A stretch of DNA of 64,000 nt from Bacteroidota bacterium. Its GTDB lineage: Bacteria > Bacteroidota > Bacteroidia > Chitinophagales > LD1. Below the pieces are notes generated by a model, which saw only the letters and a program-made list of their open reading frames with translations, had not been told where the DNA came from and did not search any database. A program made the position numbers and the translations under genes. The stretch lies in the NCBI GenBank assembly GCA_016722375.1, contig JADKJG010000010.1, positions 1-64,000 on the forward strand, in the 5' to 3' direction. Shown one piece after another: positions 53,562-63,252 of the stretch (within the stretch, counting starts at the first letter, position 1; each line of letters starts with the position of its first letter).

Positions 53562-54617
53562 TTACAATTCAGGAATTTTTTTTCTTTTCACAAAACCAGC
53601 TGTATTAACAGAAAGGGTGAAATAGTTGAGCGTTTGCCCCTGAGCCATAGGTTGCAGCGCATAGTTGAAATCAAATTGACGTATGTTTATCCGCAAGCCG
53701 AAAGAAAAACCGGGCAAGCCCCTCCTCGTAGCCAGCCTGAGCTCCTGCTGACGAAGGTGGTTATAGGCTACATGGAGAAAAACCACTTTTTTGATATTCA
53801 CCTCCAGTCCGATGATGATATGTCTGAATAGTTTATCGGCAAAATATTTTTTCTCCTTGGTGCTGGTATCGGCAAAGAGATCGCTATTTTGAGATTCGGC
53901 AGGGTCGGTGTAGCGGATATTCCAGCGATATAGGTCGTGGAAAGTAAGATGAAAACGGAAAGGCACATGCTTGAAACCAAAAGCAAACCCTGCCTGCAAA
54001 TCAAAAGGTAAAGGTTCGCGCACGCCCCGGTTGTATGCCTTGAACTGGGTACCGATATTTTTGGCAACGATAGAAGCCGTCAGGAGATGTGCGGTGTCGT
54101 GCAACATCACCGCAAAGTCGGTGGCCATACCTATAGAACTCCAACCGGCTAATTGAGAATAAATGAATTTAGCGTTCACTCCTGCCGAAAAAAGTTTTCC
54201 AAACTGATAACCGTATCCGGCATAAATATTCATCTCTCCAGCATTGAAACGGCCCGTAACATTTCCGGCTTCATCCGTTTCTTTGAATTTACCGTAAGCG
54301 ACATATTGCAAACCAAAGCCAAAGGTTCCGGGAATTTTGAAGCGGTGGGCATAGCTCAAGTTTCCAAAATTGATTCCACCCGGATAAGCGGTCGTTCCAA
54401 AAGCAACGCGGCGGTGCATCAGGGGGTTTAAGGAGGCAGGGTTAGATAGTTGCGTGGTCAGGTCCTGGTCAAAAAGGGTCACGTTGGTTCCTCCCAAAGC
54501 CGTCACCCGTGCGGATGGAGAAAGAGATAGAAATTCATAAGTGCTCTCCCCTCCTATTTGTGCAGAGGAAATAAGTACCGTCAAAAATAAAACCGAGAAT
54601 AATAAAGCCTTCTTCAA
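53562..54617 (-). CDS. porQ: Type IX secretion system protein PorQ
   Basis: A 351-residue outer-membrane protein with a signal peptide (LLFSVLFLTVLISSAQ). The PorQ-family opening is ESTYEFLSLSPSARVTALGG, then QLSNPASLNPLMHRRVAFG, and a PorV/FadL-like barrel follows. PorQ is part of the T9SS outer-membrane machinery, which fits the three CTD-bearing cargo genes in this window. It lies alone on the minus strand between the STAS gene and lon. Confidence 0.9.
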   Translation of the reverse strand: MKKALLFSVLFLTVLISSAQIGGESTYEFLSLSPSARVTALGGTNVTLFDQDLTTQLSNPASLNPLMHRRVAFGTTAYPGGINFGNLSYAHRFKIPGTFGFGLQYVAYGKFKETDEAGNVTGRFNAGEMNIYAGYGYQFGKLFSAGVNAKFIYSQLAGWSSIGMATDFAVMLHDTAHLLTASIVAKNIGTQFKAYNRGVREPLPFDLQAGFAFGFKHVPFRFHLTFHDLYRWNIRYTDPAESQNSDLFADTSTKEKKYFADKLFRHIIIGLEVNIKKVVFLHVAYNHLRQQELRLATRRGLPGFSFGLRINIRQFDFNYALQPMAQGQTLNYFTLSVNTAGFVKRKKIPEL

Positions 54618-54706
54618 GCGCTGAGAAATTTCGACGCTAATAAACAGAAAGGCTTTGAGATTATTGTGTGTAGTGAAAATTAATTATTCAATAGCGTTTC
54701 TGCCAC

Positions 54707-57205
54707 TTATGCAACCGAATGTTTTTTCTCTTCTTTTCCGTTCGTGGTTAGAAAAGAACTGATCTCAATTCCATTTTTAATACGGGTTTTCATCAGGGCT
54801 AACTCTACCACTTCATCCATCGTTTTCACATAATGGAACTTCAAATTTTTTAGATAATCCTGATTTACCTGCTCCACATCTTTGCGGTTGTGTTCGCACA
54901 TGATTATTTCTTTAATCCCGGAACGCTTGGCTGCCAGTATTTTTTCCTTAATCCCACCAACAGGCATCACCTTTCCCCGTAAAGTAATTTCACCGGTCAT
55001 GGCCAAAAAGGACCTAACTCTCCTTTGCGTGAACAAAGAAGCAAGCGAGGTCAAAATAGTTATCCCGGCGCTCGGTCCATCTTTTGGAACCGCCCCTTCA
55101 GGGAAATGGATATGGACATTCACCTTGCTGAATATATCAGGATTGATTTGAAGTTTAGCGGCATTGGCTTTCAAAAAGGTCATAGCCGTCGTCGCTGATT
55201 CTTTCATCACATCGCCTAAGTTACCAGTCAAAGTCACTAAACCGGTTCCCTTGCTCAGCGTAGATTCAATGAAAAGAATATCGCCACCTACCGAAGTCCA
55301 AGCCATGCCAACGGCAACACCCGGAATGTTTTCTTCGGTGTAGATGCTCTTGTCGAACTTCTCCGGGCCCAGGATTTTGATTAAATCATCTGGCCTCACT
55401 TGAGGCTGATATTTTTCTTTCAGCGCTACCTTCTTAGCGACATAGCGCATGATAGCGGCCAATTGACGATCTAATTCGCGAACTCCGCTTTCCTTGGTAT
55501 ATTCCTCAATCAAACGTTCCAAAGTTTTATTGCCTACCTGAACCTGTTTGACTTTCAATCCATGATTGCCAATCTGTTTGGGAAGTAAATGTTTGTTGGC
55601 AATTTCAATTTTCTCTTCCACTGAATAACCTTCTAAGGGGATAATCTCCATCCGGTCGCGTAAAGCCGGTTGAATCGTTTGCAAAGAATTGGCTGTGGCA
55701 ACGAAGAGGATTTTACTTAAATCGTATTCCAGTTCCAGATAGTTATCATAGAAGGCATGATTCTGTTCCGGGTCTAAAACTTCGAGCAAGGCCGAACTCG
55801 GGTCGCCTTTGTAATCTGCACCCACTTTATCTATCTCATCGAGAATCAAAACCGAATTAGAACTGCCGGACTTCTTCAGGCTTTGAATAATCCGACCGGG
55901 CATGGCACCGATGTATGTTTTGCGATGGCCGCGTATCTCGGCTTCATCATGCAAACCTCCCAACGAAATGCGAGTATAGTTTCTTCCCAAAGCCCGAGCG
56001 ATAGATTGTCCTAAAGAAGTTTTTCCCACTCCCGGAGGGCCTACGAGGCAAAGAATCGGAGATTTTAAATCACCCTTTAATTTCAACACCGCCAAATATT
56101 CTAGGATGCGCTCCTTCACTTTTTCCAAACCATAATGGTCTTTGTCCAACACCTTCTTGGCGTGTTTGATGTCAAAATTATCTTTGGTATAAACTCCCCA
56201 AGGCAACTCTAAAATTAAATCTAGATAATTCAGCACCACAGAGTATTCTGCCGCAGCAGGATTCATCCGTTGTAATTTGTCCAATTCCTTATCTACTTGC
56301 TCCTTCACCTTGAGGGGCAATTTCATCTTAGATGACTTTTCACGCAAGCGGTCAATGTCTTTATCGGCAGAATTCATGCCCAATTCATCCTGAATTGTTT
56401 TTAACTGCTGGCTCAGGAAATAATCGCGCTGTTGTTTATCCAATTCCTGACGTACCTTTCCCTGAATCTGGTTCTTCATCTCCAACATTTGGATTTCCTT
56501 ATTCAGGTAATCCAACACTAGCTTCACGCGCTCTTTTAAATCAGCCACCTCTAAGAGCGATTGCTTTTCGCGGGTAGATAAATTCAGGTTGGATGAAATA
56601 AAATGAAGCATTGTCACCGGGTTGGCGATATTCTTTAAAACAATCGCCGCCTCCGACGGAATCTGGGGATTCAACTTCACAATATTGCCCGCCAAATCTT
56701 TAATAGTCATCAGCGCTGCCTCAAATTCCTTGTCGTTTTTTGGCATGATATCATGCAACACTTCTATTCTGGCACGGATATATGGCTCGGCATGAATTAA
56801 TTCAACTGCGGTGAAACGCTGTCTTCCTTGAATAATAGCCGTAGTGGAACCATCCGGCATTTTTATCATGCGCAGAATCTGTGCCACCGTGCCCGTCATG
56901 AAAATATCTTTGAACTCCGGCTCTTCTACATTTCCGTCAATTTGTCCGACCACACCAACCAACTTGTCCGCTTTATAGGCTTCTTTGATAGCTGTTATGC
57001 TCTTGTCCCGCCCAATCGTAATGGGTAAGACTACCCCTGGAAAAAGAATAGTATTGCGCAAAGGCAATAAAGGAAGCTCTGTAGGTATTTTTAGGTCCTT
57101 TCCATCCACGCCATCCTCCTCCGGGAGAAGTGGCAGCATATCAAAATCATCATCACTAATCGGTTGTTGGAAGAAATCCATCATGTCCATATTTCTAAAA
57201 TTCAA
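54707..57205 (-). CDS. lon: ATP-dependent protease Lon
   Basis: An 832-residue LonA. The substrate-binding N-domain spans about residues 40-240, Walker A GPPGVGKT is at 389-396, and Walker B is in VLILDEIDKVG. The protease dyad is S712 (PKDGPSAGIT) and K755 (GGIKEKILAA). It degrades misfolded and regulatory proteins in the cytoplasm. Length and motifs are complete. Confidence 0.97.
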   Translation of the reverse strand: MNFRNMDMMDFFQQPISDDDFDMLPLLPEEDGVDGKDLKIPTELPLLPLRNTILFPGVVLPITIGRDKSITAIKEAYKADKLVGVVGQIDGNVEEPEFKDIFMTGTVAQILRMIKMPDGSTTAIIQGRQRFTAVELIHAEPYIRARIEVLHDIMPKNDKEFEAALMTIKDLAGNIVKLNPQIPSEAAIVLKNIANPVTMLHFISSNLNLSTREKQSLLEVADLKERVKLVLDYLNKEIQMLEMKNQIQGKVRQELDKQQRDYFLSQQLKTIQDELGMNSADKDIDRLREKSSKMKLPLKVKEQVDKELDKLQRMNPAAAEYSVVLNYLDLILELPWGVYTKDNFDIKHAKKVLDKDHYGLEKVKERILEYLAVLKLKGDLKSPILCLVGPPGVGKTSLGQSIARALGRNYTRISLGGLHDEAEIRGHRKTYIGAMPGRIIQSLKKSGSSNSVLILDEIDKVGADYKGDPSSALLEVLDPEQNHAFYDNYLELEYDLSKILFVATANSLQTIQPALRDRMEIIPLEGYSVEEKIEIANKHLLPKQIGNHGLKVKQVQVGNKTLERLIEEYTKESGVRELDRQLAAIMRYVAKKVALKEKYQPQVRPDDLIKILGPEKFDKSIYTEENIPGVAVGMAWTSVGGDILFIESTLSKGTGLVTLTGNLGDVMKESATTAMTFLKANAAKLQINPDIFSKVNVHIHFPEGAVPKDGPSAGITILTSLASLFTQRRVRSFLAMTGEITLRGKVMPVGGIKEKILAAKRSGIKEIIMCEHNRKDVEQVNQDYLKNLKFHYVKTMDEVVELALMKTRIKNGIEISSFLTTNGKEEKKHSVA

Positions 57206-57376
57206 GCCTCAAAAATAACAGAATCAGAGGTAAGTCAATAGCCATGCCAAACTATTGAAGCAGACAAAATTGGCAGGAAGGTTTGATTGATTAACTACCC
57301 AACGAGGTATAATACCCAAATATAGGGTAAGGTGGTCAGGAATATCAGTAAAATAAAATTGTGTCTGAGTTTACTT

Positions 57377-57514
57377 CTAAAACCAAGTGAGAATGCAGAT
57401 AGTAATAGCTAAAACAAGCGCGCCAACAATGCCCTTATAAAGTAGTTGCTCTGATAAACTCTGGCTAAAGTGTTGTTGTTCATTTCCGCGTACGGAGAAA
57501 TTAGAATTTTTCAT
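57377..57514 (-). CDS. Small single-pass membrane protein
   Basis: A 45-residue frame from ATG 57514: a polar N-terminus (MKNSNFSVRGNEQQHFSQSL) and a hydrophobic helix (GIVGALVLAITICILTWF) at the end. The composition is coherent for a tail-anchored small protein. It is in the 500-bp gap between lon and the glycosyltransferase; the remaining sequence on both sides shows nothing recognisable. Confidence 0.5.
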   Translation of the reverse strand: MKNSNFSVRGNEQQHFSQSLSEQLLYKGIVGALVLAITICILTWF

Positions 57515-57708
57515 GGGTTAATTATTCAGTCAAAATTAAGGGCGCTGGCAAGTTTGGGAGTGGTCAAGCATAGGGTCATTTCACACAACATATAAAGAGG
57601 TGTACGAAAGATTAGTCAGAAGGTTTCGTGATCATAGGCATTCCGGAATCCACTGAAAAAACCTTGGGTACTTTACTTTCCCAGGAATATAATGGTGGCA
57701 AAACCAAG

Positions 57709-58890
57709 TTAGACTACCCTTCTTTTCAATGACTTAACTAGAAGATAGGTTAAAGAACCTGAAAGAAATGCCAAAATAGTTGCCAAGGTGAAACTACCTA
57801 TCACATATTGAAATACGTTTTGCTGAAGTATTTCAGGTTTAAATTGTTGGCTTAGATTCCAATTCATGTTATTTCCACCCAGCCAAATCCGGCCACACTG
57901 ATAACTGGCGAAAACAATAATGGGAATCATGGGCGGAATACTGATATTGGAACTTAGAATGCTCAATCCTTTGTTTAATCGGAACACCCAAGCAAAGAAA
58001 AGGACAAACCAAATTTGGAAACCCCAAAACGGCGTAATGCCAAAAAAAACACCATTTGCCACCGACCAAGCTTTTACTTCGGCGGTTTCGTGTGAGCGTA
58101 TCAGGTAATCCTCCAACAAGGCATTGAAATTTTTGGAGAAAAGCGAGCGAACAAAATCTCGGGGCTTGATATATGCAAAGGTCCAGAAGACAAGAACTGT
58201 GTTCAATACGCTGATTCGTGAAAAGTCTTTGAAAGGTCGGAAATGAGAGATACGTTCATCTGCAGACGGATAATATACTTTCACCGAAATTGTAATGACA
58301 TCCAAACCATTCCATGCACCGCGCACAATAACCTCAATCTCAAATTCATATTTGCGGGTAAAAAAACGAATCTTCTCTAATTCACGAATTGGGTACAAGC
58401 GATAGCCGGATTGGGTATCAGGCAGAGAGATACCCGTTTCAAGATTAAACCAAAAATTGGAGAACTTATTACCAAAACTGCTTCTGCCCGGCACAGAACT
58501 TTGCTCCATATTTCGGGCACCAATGATAATTGCATGCTTATTCTTCTCCAACGATTCAAGCATCGCAGGCAGGTCGTCAGCAAAATGTTGACCATCTGAA
58601 TCAAGGGTGATAGCGTAATCGTAGCCATTTTTTCTTGCCAAATCGAATCCCTGACGAAGCGCCCAGCCTTTACCCACATTTTTCTGGTATGAATAAACCT
58701 TGACCGCAGGAAATCCCATTAATATTTCTGAAGTGTTATCAGTAGATCCATCGTTTACCACAAAAACATCATCGCAATATTCCAATACCCCCGAGAGAAC
58801 CGATGCAATGGTGACACCGTTGTTATAAGTAGGAATCAGCACACAACAGCGCAGGTCTTTAAACTTTTGCCGATAGTTGTGTTGGTCCAT
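57709..58890 (-). CDS. Glycosyltransferase family 2 fused to a DUF2062 domain
   Basis: A 393-residue protein. Residues about 14-230 are a GT-A glycosyltransferase (CVLIPTYNNGVTIASVL, VVNDGSTDNT, TLDSDGQHFADDL). Residues about 260-390 have three or four membrane helices and the DUF2062 motif GVFFGITPFWGFQIW. It is the last gene of the polyene-type operon and starts where the dehydratase gene ends (58890). I infer transfer of a sugar to the lipid made by the operon. Confidence 0.87.
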   Translation of the reverse strand: MDQHNYRQKFKDLRCCVLIPTYNNGVTIASVLSGVLEYCDDVFVVNDGSTDNTSEILMGFPAVKVYSYQKNVGKGWALRQGFDLARKNGYDYAITLDSDGQHFADDLPAMLESLEKNKHAIIIGARNMEQSSVPGRSSFGNKFSNFWFNLETGISLPDTQSGYRLYPIRELEKIRFFTRKYEFEIEVIVRGAWNGLDVITISVKVYYPSADERISHFRPFKDFSRISVLNTVLVFWTFAYIKPRDFVRSLFSKNFNALLEDYLIRSHETAEVKAWSVANGVFFGITPFWGFQIWFVLFFAWVFRLNKGLSILSSNISIPPMIPIIVFASYQCGRIWLGGNNMNWNLSQQFKPEILQQNVFQYVIGSFTLATILAFLSGSLTYLLVKSLKRRVV

Positions 58891-59252
58891 TAATGAACTT
58901 CACCTTTAAAACGAAAGAATATTTCCTCCGGCGTAGAATAAGTGGCCGATATATACAGTTCATTGCCCTCCTCCTTTTCAATCTTGATATCCATCATCAG
59001 ACGTTCCACTTTTTCAGGATTTAGCAAAGCCAGAAATTTAATATGATGAGCACGTTTGATTTCAACGTTTCGTTGCAACAGATGAGAAAGCGTCTCCATC
59101 AACATCTGCGTTTGGCAAACACCAGGCACCACAGGTAAATGAGGAAAGTGCCCTTTAAAAATAGGGTGCTGAGCATCAACAGCTACTTCCACGCGAAAAT
59201 TCTGTTCATCTCTGTCAGATTGAAGGATTTTGAAGAAAGTTCCAAGTAGCAT
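58890..59252 (-). CDS. FabZ-like 3-hydroxyacyl-ACP dehydratase (hotdog)
   Basis: A 120-residue hotdog protein with the FKGHFPHLPVVPGVCQTQML motif, where His is the catalytic base of FabZ/ApeI-type dehydratases. Within this cluster it should remove water from 3-hydroxyacyl-ACP during polyene chain growth. It is shorter than housekeeping FabZ. It overlaps the glycosyltransferase gene by 1 bp. Confidence 0.85.
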   Translation of the reverse strand: MLLGTFFKILQSDRDEQNFRVEVAVDAQHPIFKGHFPHLPVVPGVCQTQMLMETLSHLLQRNVEIKRAHHIKFLALLNPEKVERLMMDIKIEKEEGNELYISATYSTPEEIFFRFKGEVH

Positions 59253-59330
59253 GTCGAAAGCGCTGTATTTTGTTTAAGGACTAAATTAGGAAATGGATGG
59301 ATGATTGAAGTATTGCAATAATAAAGAGAA

Positions 59331-59960
59331 TTACCTGACGGCAAAGAGAGAATCGTTGATCTGGGTATTTATCTCCTTGCCACTAAAGGTGAGAACAGTA
59401 TTGTCACCGGAAGGTTCGTTCATCTCAATTCGCAAAGCGGTGAAATCCTTTTTTTCTAAAACAAGAACAATTGTTGAAAGAAATTTCTTTAGCGCGTTTG
59501 TTAAAGGCGTCAATTCAACCTTTACTAAAGTTGAATTTTCGAAAAAGCGGGAAGAAAAATCACTCCCCGAAAACAACGTGCTGTTAATTGATCCAAGGAT
59601 GACGTCATTCAGTTGTCGGAAAATACGATTGCGGTGTACATCTATCTGACTTGATTTCTTTCCGTCCGCCACTAGCATCTTTCCATTATTCATGACTAGC
59701 AGGTTTTTCTTTGGCTGCAAATATTCCAACCGTATCTTTCCCTCTTTCTTGAAATAAAATTTTCCTTGCGAAGCCGCTTTGTCAACAAGCATACTAAGAT
59801 TCTTTTCCTGTTTAAAATTGCATTGAATGGAGGTGATTTTCTGCGAGGCCTCCGTAATCTCTTTCCGCGTAATAGCCTCATCCTTCACCGGAACAAAAGA
59901 TTGAGCCGACGAAGAAAGGCAGGAAAAAAGAAGTAACGCAAGTGAAATGATTGGTCTCAT
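59331..59960 (-). CDS. LolA-like outer-membrane lipid/lipoprotein carrier
   Basis: A 209-residue protein with a signal peptide (ISLALLLFSCLSSSAQ) and the LolA pattern of alternating strands (IQCNFKQEKNLSMLVDKAAS, GKFYFKKEGKIRLEYLQP, LLVMNNGKMLVADGKKSSQI). In aryl-polyene and flexirubin clusters a LolA homologue is thought to carry the lipid through the periplasm. Its position here supports that role. Confidence 0.85.
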   Translation of the reverse strand: MRPIISLALLLFSCLSSSAQSFVPVKDEAITRKEITEASQKITSIQCNFKQEKNLSMLVDKAASQGKFYFKKEGKIRLEYLQPKKNLLVMNNGKMLVADGKKSSQIDVHRNRIFRQLNDVILGSINSTLFSGSDFSSRFFENSTLVKVELTPLTNALKKFLSTIVLVLEKKDFTALRIEMNEPSGDNTVLTFSGKEINTQINDSLFAVR

Positions 59961-59971
59961 ATCGAGTTAAA

Positions 59972-60745
59972 TTAAGAATTTACATCGAGCAGTTTATCCA
60001 AAGAAACGAATCTATAACCACGCTCTCGAGCCTCGCAGATAAGTTTAGAAAGAATGCTAATGGTATGCTTTCCCCAGTCATGAAACAGAATAACATCACC
60101 GTTCTTTAAGTTATTAAGCGTCTTTACCAGCAACTGTTCTGGTGATTTGGCAACCGTATCATACGTGCGCAAACTCCATCCAATACTGGTAAACTTTTGT
60201 TCCTGAATAACTTTAGCAATTGTTGGATTGGTTACCCCATAAGGTGGGCGAAACAATTTTGGCGACAAACCGGTCACTCGATTTATCTCTTCATCGCATC
60301 GTTTCAAATCATCTATCATTTTCTTATTTCCATTCAGTGAAAACCAGAACCCATGATCAAAACTGTGATTGCCAATTAGGTGACCTTCCTTTGCCATTCT
60401 TTCAAGCAATGATTCATTACCTGAAATATTCTTTCCAATCAAAAAGAAGGCAGCAGGCACCTTCTCGACTTTCAGTATATCTAGCACCTCCGGAGTAAAG
60501 TTTTTTAAAGGCCCGTCGTCAAAGGTGAGGGCTATTTCCTTTTTAGCCCGGCTCCCATGACAAAGCGATTCGGTGAAATAATTTAGACGAATGAAGTAAC
60601 TGCCTAAAAAAGTGATGAATAGAAAAGTCAAAACCAGAATCAAATAAAGATACCAAGGTAAGTCAACCAGATAGTCCATTCCAATTAAAACAAGCAAGGC
60701 CAACACAAAGACTATGCGGATATACCGATGTTTAAACATGAGCAA
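59972..60745 (-). CDS. Polysaccharide deacetylase family protein
   Basis: A 257-residue protein with two N-terminal membrane helices and a NodB-like domain: IALTFDDGPLKNFTPEVLD, NHSFDHGFW (metal-binding HxxxH) and FRPPYGVTN. It should remove acetyl groups from a glycan or N-acetyl sugar at the outer face of the inner membrane. Its start overlaps the KS-like gene. In this operon it may act on the head-group sugar, which is an inference. Confidence 0.87.
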   Translation of the reverse strand: MLMFKHRYIRIVFVLALLVLIGMDYLVDLPWYLYLILVLTFLFITFLGSYFIRLNYFTESLCHGSRAKKEIALTFDDGPLKNFTPEVLDILKVEKVPAAFFLIGKNISGNESLLERMAKEGHLIGNHSFDHGFWFSLNGNKKMIDDLKRCDEEINRVTGLSPKLFRPPYGVTNPTIAKVIQEQKFTSIGWSLRTYDTVAKSPEQLLVKTLNNLKNGDVILFHDWGKHTISILSKLICEARERGYRFVSLDKLLDVNS

Positions 60746-61787
60746 AGAGCATCAGTGAATGATAACCCAAATAGCAATTGTAGAAGAGGATATTTCGGGG
60801 TCTTCTGTTTTGGTTTTTCAGAATGACCACTTCGGGAATCTGTTGAGTTTTCATCATCTGGGCTGCCAGCCAAAAGGCAAAAGCGGAAGAAGTCATGTAT
60901 TCGCCGCAAAGGTGCTTGTAGGCAACGATAGTTTGTTCTGAAAAAAGTTCAGCATTCAACTCATCAGCGATTCGGTCTGATATATTATCACCCGACACAC
61001 CACTAATTACTGTATCTAAGTTCTTTAATCCTATATTGTTCTCCTTCAGGAAAGTTAAAATGCGCCGGACTATATCTTCCTTTCCATCCGGTTTATAAAA
61101 TGTACTATTGTTTACCAGTGTGCCGTAGGAATTATCATTCCGTTGCTTTGAAAGCACAAAAAAAGCAGCTCCCTCACCGGCTATGACACCTTCACTCTTT
61201 TGCTTAAGAATATTAAGACTGCTGCAAGGTTCATTTCTCAATTCTTTCGCCACTAGCATCGCAGCATATTTATAATCGCTGATTTCGTCATAAGCGCCTA
61301 CTAAAATGTTGTCTAAGTTTTCGGCAGCAATCAGTCTCGCATCGGTTAAAGCGCTTTCAAATGAAAAGCCGCGGTTGGAGAACGTATTATTATGCGCATG
61401 ACATTTCGTGAGCAGGGCGATATTGGAGCTAATCGTGTTATGTGTAGATTGAATAAATGCCGTAGGACTCACCGTAGTTTCATCCGATTCAATCACATGG
61501 CGCAGAAACTTTTGTGAGATTTCCGGTAATCCCAAAGCAGAGCCAGTACTAATCGCTCCGGGGGTAATTATCCCTGCATCCTTCAACGCCATCAAACCAG
61601 AAGCAGAACCATATTTCATCAGCCGTCCCATTCTTCGAGCTGCGGCATCGGCGAATAAACCCGCATAATCCGGCTCGATGCATGACAGACGATTCACCAT
61701 ATATTCTTTCACCTCCTTAAGAAACACTTGATTATCGTAAGTATGTTGCGGCGAGATGCAACTCATACCATTAATGTAGAGTTTCAT
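60732..61787 (-). CDS. Ketosynthase-like protein lacking the active-site Cys (CLF-like)
   Basis: From ATG 61787 (MKLYINGMSCISPQ) the 351-residue protein has the ketosynthase fold, but the nucleophile segment reads NNTFSNRGFSFESAL, with Ser137 where Cys is expected. This is the picture of a chain-length-factor-type partner of the true ketosynthase encoded next to it. The start overlaps the end of that gene by 4 bp. An upstream ATG at 61820 lies inside the neighbour. Confidence 0.8.
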   Translation of the reverse strand: MKLYINGMSCISPQHTYDNQVFLKEVKEYMVNRLSCIEPDYAGLFADAAARRMGRLMKYGSASGLMALKDAGIITPGAISTGSALGLPEISQKFLRHVIESDETTVSPTAFIQSTHNTISSNIALLTKCHAHNNTFSNRGFSFESALTDARLIAAENLDNILVGAYDEISDYKYAAMLVAKELRNEPCSSLNILKQKSEGVIAGEGAAFFVLSKQRNDNSYGTLVNNSTFYKPDGKEDIVRRILTFLKENNIGLKNLDTVISGVSGDNISDRIADELNAELFSEQTIVAYKHLCGEYMTSSAFAFWLAAQMMKTQQIPEVVILKNQNRRPRNILFYNCYLGYHSLMLFAHV

Positions 61788-62980
61788 CCTTTTACTTTTG
61801 AAAAAATAAGCGATGAACAATTTCCGCCAAAGCCAAAGGAATTAGACATCACATGATTAACTTCCTTGTTCTCCTTCAGTTTAGTTACCGGAACAAAATC
61901 CAACTCCTTCATCTTTGTTTGAAAACGAAGATTCGGAAAGATGACTCCTTCTTCCATAGCCATAAGGGAAAATACCGCTTCAATACCTCCGCTGCCTCCA
62001 AGGGTATGTCCGGTAAATGTCTTTGTAGAACTCGCATCGGGCACCTTTCCGAAAATCCTTTGAATCGCCACCCCTTCCGATAAATCATTATTCGGCGTGC
62101 CGGTGCCGTGCAGGTTAATATAATCTATATCCTTCGGATCCAGTCCACTCATCTCTAGTGCTTTCTTCATCGCCAGAAAATTCCCTTTCCCTTCAGGCGA
62201 AGAAGCCGTTTGATGAAAAGCGTCGTTCGCATTTGAATATCCGCTCAATACAATTTCAGGCATTTCCGCTAGTGTAGCTGCTACCTTTTCCGAAACCAGC
62301 ACGACGTATCCGGCGCCTTCCCCCAAGTTTAATCCCTTCCGGTTTTCATCATAAGGAGTACAAGGATTAGAATCTAGAATCATAAGCGAGTTAAAGCCAT
62401 TGAGCGTGAAACGCGAGAGCGCATCTGCACCACCTGCCAAAACAACGTCAAGCAAATTATTCTTAATCATTCTGGCACCATACATCAGGCTGCTGGATGA
62501 AGAAGAACAGGCTGTGCTGATGGTAGTGATATGGTCTTTGATTCTCAGTTTATCAGCTACCAATTCTGTGACATATCCGGTGTCGTAATTCACCTCATCA
62601 ATCAACTTTTCCGATGAAGAATCGGCCATATAATCTCCAAAGATATCCTCGGTTTTATCCATCGCGCCAACGGTGTTGGCGGAAATAAAACCTACTCGCC
62701 ATCTTCCAATTTCAGGGATGGCAGCATCTTTCATTGCCTCCTCGGCAGCAATCATACTCAATAAAGCTGTCCGTGGCGCTTCTTCACTTAAACCCGATAG
62801 CTTTGCTAACTCTCTATTATTCAATTTCACCTCAGCCGCAGGAATTTTTCCACCGTAATTAGTGGTCAGCACCGAAATCTTTCCTATGCCTGATTGACCC
62901 GTACGAAATGAAGTTAGCGTTTCAGAAACACCCTTACCGATAGCAGAGATGACTCCTTTGCCCGCTATAAATACCCGCAT
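61784..62980 (-). CDS. 3-oxoacyl-ACP synthase (FabF-like ketosynthase)
   Basis: A 398-residue condensing enzyme with a complete Cys-His-His triad: C158 in ISTACSSSSSSL, H291 in LHGTGTPNND and H325 in FTGHTLGGSGG. It is the elongating synthase of the cluster and presumably pairs with the Cys-less neighbour to extend the polyene chain. It starts 14 bp after the ACP gene. Confidence 0.92.
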   Translation of the reverse strand: MRVFIAGKGVISAIGKGVSETLTSFRTGQSGIGKISVLTTNYGGKIPAAEVKLNNRELAKLSGLSEEAPRTALLSMIAAEEAMKDAAIPEIGRWRVGFISANTVGAMDKTEDIFGDYMADSSSEKLIDEVNYDTGYVTELVADKLRIKDHITTISTACSSSSSSLMYGARMIKNNLLDVVLAGGADALSRFTLNGFNSLMILDSNPCTPYDENRKGLNLGEGAGYVVLVSEKVAATLAEMPEIVLSGYSNANDAFHQTASSPEGKGNFLAMKKALEMSGLDPKDIDYINLHGTGTPNNDLSEGVAIQRIFGKVPDASSTKTFTGHTLGGSGGIEAVFSLMAMEEGVIFPNLRFQTKMKELDFVPVTKLKENKEVNHVMSNSFGFGGNCSSLIFSKVKG

Positions 62981-62994
62981 GGAATCTTGTAAAA

Positions 62995-63252
62995 TTATTG
63001 TGGTTTGTTTGCCTGAATGTAATCAGCGATAGACTTGACAGACGTAAATATTTTGGGACCATCTTCTGGATTTACCAACTTGATGCCATATTTCTGTTGC
63101 AATAATACAATTAGCTCCAGCGCATCAATCGAATCGAGACCCAACCCTTCGGCAAATAAAGGCTCATCATTGCCAATATTTTCTGGCTTAATGTGTTTCA
63201 AGTTCAGTTGTTCTACAATCTGCGCCTTTAAGGTTGCTATCAAATCACTCAT
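62995..63252 (-). CDS. Acyl carrier protein of the polyene cluster
   Basis: An 85-residue ACP with the phosphopantetheine serine S41 in GLGLDSIDALEL. It carries the growing chain for the adjacent ketosynthases. The gene overlaps the preceding gene by 8 bp. Confidence 0.94.
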   Translation of the reverse strand: MSDLIATLKAQIVEQLNLKHIKPENIGNDEPLFAEGLGLDSIDALELIVLLQQKYGIKLVNPEDGPKIFTSVKSIADYIQANKPQ

